This document shows positions 36,501 through 48,400 of a stretch of DNA of 64,000 nt, one piece after another. The stretch lies in the NCBI RefSeq assembly GCF_902459465.1, contig NC_047081.1, forward strand, positions 8,833,883-8,897,882, read 5' to 3'. Positions within the stretch are counted from its first letter, which is position 1; each line of letters starts with the position of its first letter. Made by a program: the position numbers and the translations under genes. This stretch comes from Asterias rubens (Eukaryota > Echinodermata > Asteroidea > Forcipulatida > Asteriidae). The notes under the pieces were generated by a model. It was given only the letters and a program-made list of their open reading frames with translations, ran no database searches and had not been told where the DNA came from.

Positions 36501-39500
36501 TTAAGGAGAATTGACGAGAAAGTGTAGATTCGCGGATAGAATGTACCAGCCAAAGGCGAGTACATTCTATCCACGAGTCTATACTCTAAGAGTCTATACT
36601 CTGACTTCAACTGTTTCTCCCCAATCTTTGTACTTTTTCAATTGACGTTTGGTCACATACATAACTATTTTGTAAAGTTTATAAGCATATTCTAAAGTGC
36701 TTGCAACATTATCAAGTACTGTGTTTTGATCAGTTTACAATTATGTTTTTGCTAAAGTAAATTTTTTAACTGGGAAATGGTTTTGGAAATTGTAATGTAA
36801 AATGTTTTTAGCTGTGTTTTGCACATCATGTTTCTGGTTCACATAGAAAGCACCCTTGTTTACAGGTTTCCTCAGGCTTGTGAGCTACAGTGATTTATAT
36901 GGAAAGGTTTGCGGTAACACCATTTAATGACTATCTCTAACTGAGTTGGGGTGGTTCTGAAAAGGTTTCAACTCGACATTTCGATCAGTATGTGATTTAG
37001 TTCACTCTTGCGGCATCCTTGATTTCATCACCAGACATAATAAATATTAAATATTAATAACAATAAGAACAACAACAATCTAAGAAAACGATTCAAACAT
37101 CTTGTGTTAAGATTTTGTTTGTCAAACTTTCTGATTTGGTTATTGTTTTTTTCTGTTTAGGTTGTACTATGAATTTGATGGTCCCACCATCATTTATTGC
37201 CCAACTAAGAAAGCAACGGAGAAAGTTGGATCTGTTCTCAAACGTAATTATTCTTTCCATTTTTTTATCACCTTAAAAAAAATTGTACAAATCTTAAATA
37301 TATTAATATAAACCAGAAGGGAAACTGACTTGGTAAATTTTTAATGATTTTTGGGTTAAATAAAGAAATATTTACTAGAGTGGGGCTCGAACCAACAACC
37401 TCCAGATGAACATGCCGGCGCTCTACCAACTTAGCTATCTTGCCCTACATGTATGTCAGCGGTCTCCCTATTTTGTCAATATCTTTGTTGGGGGGTGCCA
37501 GTCGGAAGCCATACAATCGTTAACTGCTGTGTAGCAAGGGATTGCACCCAAATTACGATACAACCTGGGAAGCGGCAGCCAGGGGATCACCTTGAGGGGA
37601 TGTGCCTTTTGTTTCAGATATCAAATAATAAACCACAAGTGAAACTGACTGGGTAAATTTTACATGATTTTTGAGTTGAACACAGACAAATTAACTAGAG
37701 TGGAACCAACATCCTCCGGATTAAAGACAATGGACACTATTGGTAAATGTCAAAGACCAGTCTCGTCACTTGGTGTATCTCAACATATGCATAAAATAAC
37801 AAACCTGGTCGTCGGAGTTCCGAGATAACTATGAAAGAAAAAACACCCTTGTCACACGAAGTTGTGTGCTTGTAGATGCTTGATTTCGAGACCTCAAATT
37901 CTAAACTTGAGGTCTAGAAATCAAATTCGTGGAAAATGACTTCTTTCTCGAAAACTACGTCACTTCAGAGGGAGCCGTTTCTCACAATGTTTTATACTAT
38001 CAACCTCTCCCCATTACTCATTACGAAGTGAGGTTTTTTGCTGATAATTATTTTGAGTAATTACCAATAGTGTCCACTGCCTTTAATACTATTCAACAAA
38101 GACCCAAGCTGTGTCAACTATGTGTGAGTTTAATTTGTGATTTTTATGTGAATTTTTTCAGAGTTTGGTGTAAAGTCAGGAATCTACCACGCTGGGTTGT
38201 CACCAAGTATCAGAAAACAAACTCATCATAAGTTTGTAAGAGACGAGTTACAGGTAAATACAAAAATAAATTGGAAATAGTTTTTTCAATGTTAAGGGTT
38301 CCTGAGGTAAATGAAATACAATATCTGGTTAATTTTGGTTTACAATAAGTTTTTTTAAATTTTTGTTTATGCAAGTCGCCTGACACACAAGGCCTGAAGG
38401 CCACTGCAAGGTGTGGGCTACAATTATTTTTTCAAGAGGCCGTTGCCACCTACTCCTAGGGCTGAAACAGGGTTAACCCCTTTACAGTCCATACGGATGT
38501 AGGAAGTTACAAGGGGCTGTAGGGTTGGCTCTGTGGTTTTTCCCTGCCTATTGCCTCTATGGGCCCTGGTTAGATTCCCACCTTGGATCGGAGCCTTGCA
38601 TGTGTATTGGGTTTTCAGTCCCTATCGGACTGTGTGGTTTTCCCCTCTTTGATGTTTTCCTAAAACTTCTTCATGGCACTCTTTACAAGAGTCGTTGTGA
38701 TGTTTCCATTGGATAATTCACATTCAGACTTCAATATTCATGTTCATATTTCATGTATCGAAAATGATTCAAAGAATTGGAAGATTTGAACTAGATTGGC
38801 AAAGGTTGTGGGTTCGAATCCCACCCGAGTAATATGCATGTGATTTTTTCACAGAGCTCTGCGAAGTGCTGAGTATACAGTGCTTATATACACATTGATG
38901 TTTGGGAAGAACCAAACGTTGGATTTGAACAGATTTCAGTTGAAGCACAGATTTATTTCCGCAAAGAAAGTTATCTTATAATAATATAATAATAATAATA
39001 ATAATAATAACAAATTCTTGTATAGCGCATTTTACAATAACCGTATCAATGCGCTTTACATTAGTGCCCTGGTCATTGGGCCAATAACATTCCTATCAAT
39101 CTTTCTCAGCTCCCAATAGGGAGTATACAGCCCCGAGCTCCCGTGGCGCTCCGAAGGCTTTTTCATTCACAATATCAACCTCTACCCTCGCAAGTACCCA
39201 TTTATACCCCTGGGTGAAAAGAAGCAATTATAGTAAAGTATCTTGCTCAAGGACACAAGTGTCACGACCAGGATTCGAACCCACACTCAGGTGACTTAGC
39301 ACCAGAACTTGAATTTGAGGCCCGATGACCCACCAACAACTGAGCTTTTTGTTGTTATGTTTTAAATCTTTGATTTGTACACAGTGTATTGTAGCTACAG
39401 TAGCATTTGGTATGGGGATTGACAAACCAGACGTCAGGAATGTCGTCCACTATGGAGGTAGGACGGAATAAGTTTGGTGTTTGAGTTCTAATGTATTTAG

Positions 39501-42430
39501 TTTATTACTCTTATTGCACAAACATCAAATTACATTGTGGTACAAAAGGGGAAACCCCGAACAGGAATGCAGGTCCAACTAAATGGAGACCCTTGATCAC
39601 ACAAAAGAATATTACCAAAAAACAGACAGAGAAAACAGCGCAACATGCAAAAACAAATATGTAGTAGTAAAAAAAGGGTGGGAAAACAAAATAATAATGT
39701 GTTGTAAATTTTTGAGTATAGATCATGTAGATTGTTGAATAGGATTGCCTGACAAACACCTGAGTAATATGCTTGTGATTTGTTTTCACAGAGCTCGGGA
39801 AGTTACATAGTATACAGTGCTAACACACATCGGTGTATATGGGTTAAACCCAAATTAATATTCTTTTTTCCGCGATGCAAATTTCCATCTATTAAAGTTT
39901 TTAGATGTAAGGCAGTATTGAAGAAGCGCTTCAGTCTAATTGGATCGTGTTATTTCTTTACAGCTCCCAAGGACATAGAATCCTACTACCAAGAGATCGG
40001 TAGAGCTGGTAGGGACGGCATGCCAAGCACCTGCTATGTGTTCTATGCACCAGGAGACTTTGCAACTAACAGGTGCGTGTGTCGTGGCCGAGCGGATAAG
40101 AGCACCGAATTCAAGCTCTGCTGATTCTGTTCAGCAGAGTGTGTGATTCTGTTCAGCAGAGTGTGGGTTCGAATCCCGGTCTTGACATTTGTGTCCCTGA
40201 GCAAGACACTTAACTATAATTGCTTCTCTCCACCCAGGGGTAAATGGGTACCTGTAAGGGCAGAGATGGTTCTTGTGATTGATTTAGCCGAGTAGCGCAT
40301 TTGTTGCACTTGGCTGTATACACCCCAGGGAGCGGAGATGGTTTAAGGAATGATTTAAGGCCCAGTGACCAGGGCTAATGATTTGAAGTGCTTTGGGACA
40401 CCCTTCGGGAGTGAAAAGGCGCTATATAAAAAATTAATATTATTAGTCTTATACAGTCTTGAAATAACCTTTTCACACTAGGTATTTTTTATTTAATATT
40501 TTCCCGCAGTAAAAACAACTTTTCAGAACTTACATGTGTATTTGGTGGTTTCTGATTAATCATTTTCCTTAAAAAAATTCTGAAGTTTAGCTCCATTATT
40601 TAGTGTTTTCATGTGAGTAAATTGAGTAGGCACTCAACAAGTTTACAGAACCCTCACATCTGAAAATCAAATATTGGAATGCTCGGGTTACACACAAAAA
40701 GACGTGAAAGGGATTTTACAAGGCATGTTTTCCAGAATCTGTTGTTGCTCTTTGAACGGTTGAAAAGAAGTGGTATTTCACACTACTCAATCTTGATGCT
40801 AAATTCGATGCACGGCTATTATTTATTTTTATCCCTAGGTTTTTCTTGAAGGATATCCAAAATGCGGCTTTCAAGGCTCATAAGAGTCGTATGATGCAGA
40901 AGATGGAGCAGTATCTTGTGTCAATTAAATGCAGACGACGGTAAGACATCGCCTACTCTTACAAGAAAGCTTTACCGTGTCGTGGCCGAGCGGATAGGAG
41001 GACCGAACTCAAGCTCTGGTGTTTCTGTTCAGCAGAGTATGGGTTTGAATCCCGGTCGTGACACTTGTGTCCCTAAGCAAGACACTCAACCATCTTCTCT
41101 CCACACAGGGGTAAATGGGTACCTGTGAGGGCAGAGATGGTTCTTGTGATTGATAAGCTTTTAGTGCGCTACATATTTAGCGACGCAGGCTGTACACTCA
41201 GGGAGCTGAGATGGTTTAAGGAATGATTTAAGGCCCAGTGACCAGGGGTAATAATGTTGAAGCGCCATGAGCGTCACTGCGTGACGGACCTGAGCGCTAT
41301 ATAAGATGCCACTATTATTATTATTTCAAATGATTCAGACACAATTAGAGGGAATGCCACTTGCAAACTCGGTTGTCTTTTAAAAGTTGTTTTCATACAT
41401 TGATGAAATGCAGTGGCATAGCCAGTAGGGGGGAGGGGGAACACATGTGGTGCTCGTTGGAGAAATTGTCCGGTGTAAATGGGGTATGGCAGCAATAGTT
41501 TGAAAAGACGAGACAAACTGGAACAGAAAAACTCTGTAGGCCTACTTGTTTTTTATTCCACGGTGTGATCTGCTTCTCATTATTTCCTAATTATGGAAGA
41601 TGTGGTTTGTTTGTTTGTTTGTTTGTTTGTTTGTTTGTTTGTTTGTTTGTTTGTTTGTTTGTTTTTTCCAATAACACAATAAGTAATCATAAAACATACA
41701 AGTAAAAAGGAACAACGAGTGATAAGAGGAGGGCACCAGGAAAAAGCCTAGTCTTGTACAGAGACTGGCCCCTTTAGAATATATATTAATTGGTTTTAGT
41801 TTATAACAATAACAATATTAATTGACAAGCAGTAGTCGAGTTTCGTTCATGTCTCCGCTTAGTAAAATTAGTTTAACCTTAAAATTGGAAGAACAAAAAT
41901 GCCCCCCCCCTCGACACACCAGAAAGCTGGTTACGAGCATGATGAAATGATCTTCTATGTACTTTTTTTTTGCAGCTCTATTTTGTCTCATTTCGAAGCC
42001 AAAGGAAATAACGTCAGTGCTGTTATGAATACAGATCAATGCTGTGACAACTGCAAACACAAGTAAGATAGCAAGATATCAATTGTAATTCTTTTTAAAG
42101 GCAGTGGACACAATCGGTAATTACTCAAAATAGTTGTTAGCATAAAAACTTACTCGGTAACGAGCAATGGAAAGCTGTTGATAGTATAAAACATTGTGAG
42201 AAAACAGCTCTCTCTGAAGTAACTAGGTTTGAGAAAGAGGTAATTTCTTCTTATTAATAAAAGGCTTCAGGGCCTGAAGTCTTTTAATTTTGTTTAGTCA
42301 TCTGAAAGCACACATTGTTGTCAATTTCCATACATGTACAAATTTGTAAGTTTTTGGAAATTATTGTATTGTATTACTGTAGGCGCATGGGGGCACACTG
42401 TAGGTGGATATGTGCTGTTATAAGTTCTTC

Positions 42431-42466
<36 letters not shown>

Positions 42467-45400
42467 CATTATTAGTATTATCTCTCGTTTCCTAATTCAG
42501 AGACTCTCCTTCAGGAGGCACGTTTGGATCAGATGAGAAAGATTTCTCCAAGGAGCTTCATCATCTCTTGACGGCCATCGAGGCAACGGGAGGAAGGTTT
42601 GGTCTCTCCGTACCAATACTCTTCCTCAGAGGATCGGTAAGTAGTCGCAAAAATCTCGAGTTTGGGTTCGAGTCCTGGTCTTGACAATAACCATGGAGTG
42701 TAAAGACGACGGTCTTGTGTGTTGTGGAATGCATTTAAAAGAGCCCACTACAAACAGCCAGGGATGAGATAGTTCAAAATTTTTTCTGAAATAAGTTTTT
42801 AAGTCTATTAGGTAATCAGTATATTTAAGTCAGGCTCTTGGTTCTAATCGTGTATCACTATTTGAGGATACTGTTATTCCCCAAATCTCAATAATAATAA
42901 TAATAATAAGACTTGTAATGCGCACATATCCACCCTGCTGGGTGTTCAAGGCGCAGTAAAATCAAAAACAAAACAAAAACAAAACAAAAACAAAACATAA
43001 CACAAAGAAAAACAGACACAACAAAATTAGTCATTGAAAAACTGTGACATATAAGACATCTCCTTGGAATCTATAACTCGAGGGGTGGTCTAAATGTTCC
43101 ATTTTTTTTTCATTTCAACGAAGCTCCTAGAATCTGGCTCTCGGTTTTAGACTTTTTTTGTTCATTAGTGATTCTCATTCCTGAATATCACAAACAGAAG
43201 AGGGTTTGACCTGGTGTTTCTGGCTTTGTTTGGTAGAAATATGCATCGCCTCACCTTGTGGTCCCTGTCAAATAGTTACTTTGTCTCATAACGTCATTCT
43301 CAACAAGCTCCACCAATTTGGTATTTCGGCACCAGGGGTGTCATTTATGGCAAACATTTAATGTACACTGTTATTGTCATTAGTATTAATATTAAAACCT
43401 TTCTCTCGACAAACCAAGCTTGGTATGGTGTTGTGAGAGCAGAAACATTTTTTTCTTCTCTTTTTTCTTCCAGTTAAACCAGAGACTGCCGTCTCATTGC
43501 CAAAAATCCAAAGAGTTTGGCTGCGGAAAGTAAGATTTCACTCTATTGTTTTATCCAAAACTTCCTATATCAAAGCCATTGGACCCTTTCGGTAAACAGT
43601 GTTGTCCAAGGCCCACACTTCGTGTATCACAACTTCTATATCAAATAACCAACCTGTGAAAATTTGGGCTTAATCGGTTAACGGAGTCGGGAGAAAATAA
43701 CGGGAAAACCCACCCTTGTATCCGGGCGCGTTTCGCCGTGTCATGACATGTGTTTTTAAAAAAAAATCTGAAATTCTCGTTAACGAGAATTGATATTGTT
43801 TTACTGTTTTCTCAAAAAGTAAAGCATTTCATGGAATAATATTTCAAGAGAAGTATTTCACCACTACCTTCTGTAAACCCTGTAAGTTATTTGTAAATCT
43901 GTGACCTTTTTTTTTCTGTACCGAAAGGGTCCAATGTTTGTACGAAGTTCAGGTTAATAATAAATAATAATAATGGAAATTTATATAGCGCCTATCCATG
44001 TAAACATGCTCCTGGGCGCTGAACAATTAAAAGAAAACATATTAAAATCCATACAATTAAGACACCATATAGAAAATACAGTAAACATGTAATAAATGCA
44101 GAATTTGTAAATAACAATCAATTATTAAAAAACACTGAGAATAAACCCTAGTTGGAATTGCTACAGAGAATACAAAAATATACGTACATATACTTGTACT
44201 TAGTGGTTTAAAAAAGCACGTTTGAAAAGATTACTCTTAAGGCCAGCCTTGAAGGTATCAACATTACTGGCTTCCCTAAGTTGCTTAGGAAGCTGGTTCC
44301 ACAGTTCAGGGCCAATTACCGAGAACATCCTATCACCTGCAGAAACCAGCTTCGCTCTGGGGCGGATCAACAGAGTATGATCACTAGCAGAACGAGTAGA
44401 TCTAACAACAGGCCTAGTAGCAACAAGATCGTACAGATACAAAGGGCAAAGACCATTTAAGCATTTAAGGTTTGCCCTTAACTTGTTCAGTGATTAGTCA
44501 GCGGGACCACCTAGTTTGTCTTTTCACTAGTCTGCCAGCATTTTCACAGGTCTATTGGAATAGGAATGCTTTCCAACACTGAAACAGACAGCTGGACTAC
44601 CTCGGGAGAACTTTGAGTGCTACTATGGTGTTTTAACTAGCATTTGGCCAGTGGACCACTTTAAAGGGAAAATGCTGGCAACAAAAATAGGTTATTTGCT
44701 GAAGATACAGAAAAATATCCTTGTTATATCCTTGTTCAGTCAAGCCTACTATGAATTTGCCATGGTCCTATAGCGCAGTGAATAGTTTTTCTTGATACGA
44801 GTGCTTTATAAGATTTATTGTTTTTATTATTATTATTTGTTACGTTTTATTTTTTCCATATAGGTATCATCCAGAAAAATGGTGGAAGTCCTTCGGTAAG
44901 TCAACTTTTGATTCTGTGTATTTGATTTCTGAGTTCTGAAAAGCCTATGTTCTAACAACCCCACTTGTTAGGGTTAGGGGGTTAAAGGAAAATTCACTAG
45001 GTGTGTCAAAACATAGGGGTGTCAGAACATAAGGGTATTTGAAGTAAACTTTCTCAAGTTATTTAAACCTCCGATCTAAAGATGAAATGATTTTTCTTGT
45101 TTTCTCAGCACGCATGGCATTAACGGAAGGTTATCTTGCTGAGAAGCATTTGGTGGGAGGTTTTGGATCAACAGTGGAGCTATCAAGTAAAGGATATCGA
45201 TGGCTTAAAGATGCCAAGTGTGGACAGAACAGCTCATTCAAGATGGTCCCTAATAAGGTAATATGTTTCCTAATAAAGTATTCTGTTTCATAATAAAGTG
45301 TTCTGTTTCCTAATAAGGTATTCTGTTTCCTAATAAAGTATTCTGTTTCCTAATAAAGTATTCTGTTTCCTAATAAGGTATTCTGTTTCCTAATAAAATA

Positions 45401-48400
45401 CAGTTTCATAATAAAGTATACTGTTTCATAATAAAGTATTCTGTTTCCTAATGAGGTATTCTGTTTGCTGACAAGATATTTAATTTTCTAATAAGGTATT
45501 CTGTTTCTCAATTAAGTATTCTGAAAAGATGAATTTGTATTTAAAAAAATCACAAAAGTTTACATTTTCCAAATCTTGGAAAGCTTTTACAATCAGCTCC
45601 ATTTTTTAATTTCTGTACTCTCAGGAGATGTTATCATTTGACAAGAATGCCATTGTCAAGCCGACCGTCCTCCCGCAGACTGCTGGGCCTCAGATTTTAC
45701 CCTCCGTTCAAGTCAGTAATTGGAAACAAGTGTCTTACGATGATGTTGGCCCTGGGCCAAGTATGAAAGCTGCACAGCCTAAAGTTGATCTTAAGGAACA
45801 GCAATTACAGGTAGAACTCTCTGTTTGTTTGTTTGTTTGTCTGTTTGTTTGTCTGTTTGTTTCTTTGTTTCTTTGTTTCTTTGTTTGTATGAAAGCTGCA
45901 CAGCCTAAGGTTGTTCTGAAGAAAAAGCAATTATAGGTTGGTCACTTTGTTTGTTTTTTGGGCTATTGGGGTGTTTGTTTGTTTGGTTATTGGGTGGGGG
46001 TATTTGGGATGTTTTTTTGTTCATTTGGGTTGTATAGAAAATATAATGTTAATAATAACTTTTGATGGTGATTTTTTTTTCAGGGTGTACTTTATTCTAA
46101 ACTCATGAATCTGAGAAACAGCTTAGCGGCAGAGATGGGAGCAGCACCTTATATGGTCGCCAATAACAAGAATCTACACGACTTGGCAATCATCAGGTTT
46201 GTCTGCTTGTTCAATTTACATGTAGTCACTTAAAAGCACATGTCTATTTCAGCTTCATTAGTTGTCAAGTTTTAAAAAATCACAGGAAAAAGTGCTAAAA
46301 TAATGTTTTCCTCATAAAATTGTTTTACTCATTTCTCAAAAACTACAGCACCTCCCCAAGAAATTGTTTAAGGGAAGCTTTCTACCATCATTTATCTTTA
46401 AACATTTAAACCGCCTCACCTTGGTAGAAAAAAAGTACAAAAATCCTTTACATTTTCTTACAGGCCAAGTTCGAAGCAGTCTCTACTGAAGATAGATGGT
46501 ATAGCTGAGGCTCGGGCAGAAAAGTTTGGTGCTCGGCTAATCGAAGCGATCTGTGAATTTTGTAAAGAGAACAGTCTTAAGATGGATAACTTCCCTGCTA
46601 CGGTACCATCTCATATTGCTGATAATAAGGTAAGATTTATTTAATGTGTCGTGGCCGAGCGGTTAAGAGCACCAGACTCAAGCTCTGGTGTGCTTCTGAT
46701 CAGCAGAGTGTGGACACGTGTGTCCTTAAGCAAAACACTGTTGCTTCTTTCTTCGGATATAAAGCAGTTGGTCCCGTGTGTTTTGTAACGCCCGTAAAAG
46801 AACCAAGTGCACTAATTGTAAAGAGTAGAGGTACGTTCGCCCTGGTTTGATTGGCCGCAAATTGCGCCCCAGCACCTTGTAAAACATTATATGGTGCTAT
46901 TTATGTTAAGGGAGTAGATCTCATTACTCAAAACGAGTCCCACAAACCTTGCAGGAAAATACTGTTATCGTGAAATGTAGGTACATACGCGTCTGAACTC
47001 AACCATTTGGTTATAGGATGAATATTTTTTATTTTCTTACTAGAAAACTCAAGGTGTGGTGTTCCAGAGAAGCAGCATCGTCCACCAGATCTCCGATACC
47101 GTCAGAGAATCTTACAACTTGTACCACGAGAAGAATATGTCGCTGGTAAGTTAAGTTACAAAACAGAAAGAGAAGGGGTTCACCCTGGTGTTCCTGGTTT
47201 GATTGGCAGCATATTGCCTCACAGATCCTCAAAGTTCGTGGGTGCGAATCCCACCTGAGTAATACGCCTGTGATATTTGTTCACAGGACTCGGGGAAGTA
47301 CTGAGTATACAGTGTGTTAAAACACACATCGGTGTATGGGTAAAAAACCAAAATTAATACTCACAGATCCTGGTAAACCATTACATTGGTGTAGGGTGTC
47401 ATGGCCAAAATTAATTATAATAATCAGTTTTTATAGAGCGCTTTTCACACTCGAAGGGCGTCTCAAAGCGCTTCCAACATTATTACCCCTGGTCACTGGG
47501 CCTTAACTCATTCCTTAAACCATCTCAGCTCCCTGGTGGGAAGTATACAGCCTGTGCAACGTTAATATGCACTATCGGCTAAATCAATCACACGAACCAT
47601 CTCTGCCCTCACAGGTACCCATTCACCCCTGGGTGGAGAGAAGCAATTATAGTTAAGTGTCTTGCTCAAGGACACAAGTGTCACGATTGGGATTCGAACC
47701 CACATTGTGCTGCACAGAAGCACCAGAGCTCGAGTCCGGTGCTCATATCCCCTTAGCCACGACACCCCTAATAAGTTGATCAGAGCCTCAAATTCAAACT
47801 CTATTGTAGAAATGGTTGCATTCAAGAACATAAAGATGATTTTCATTTTTGTTTTAGGGAGAGGTTGCGAAGGAGAGGAACCTGAAAGAGACCACCGTCG
47901 GCGGACATCTTGCAGAAGCTATCAAAGCGGGCTACCCTGTGAACTTTTCAAAACGTAAGTGTCGACGGTAAAAGGCTCTGTGTGAAGAAGATGGGATCAG
48001 GGAATTATCAGGGATGAGAACTTTTTGAATTATATCTGAACTTAGACCAACGCCGAACCAATTAACTCCATGTTTAGATGTATGTCTAGCGTCATTCCAC
48101 GAGTTTAACCCGGCCTGGCTTCTTTCTTTTCTCTATTGTTCTTCTCTGGGTTGTTTTTCGGTCGACCAATCTTCCTTCGGAATTCTAGCCGGATCATCCC
48201 ATTTGTTGTCAAGCATGTGATTTCTCATGATTTAAAGAAAATCTCATTTTAGCCATCAACTTGTCTTGAAAGAAGTAAAGCAGTCGCCAAAGGGAGAAGG
48301 AAATAGTCCACATTGTGTGAAAAATCTGTAGATGCACAGAGTCCAAAACCTACTATGTGTCTAGAACCAGTTGGGACTCGGGTATGAGGGCCATTTTCAG

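Noticed and set aside
37384..37448. Possible tRNA gene on the minus strand
   Set aside because: A and B boxes are good but the acceptor stem does not pair; other copies share the flanks, so it is a SINE head.
40083..40170. Possible tRNA-Leu/Ser genes at GTGGCCGAGCGG sites
   Set aside because: All such sites continue into the same SINE bodies and lack matching 3' acceptor strands.
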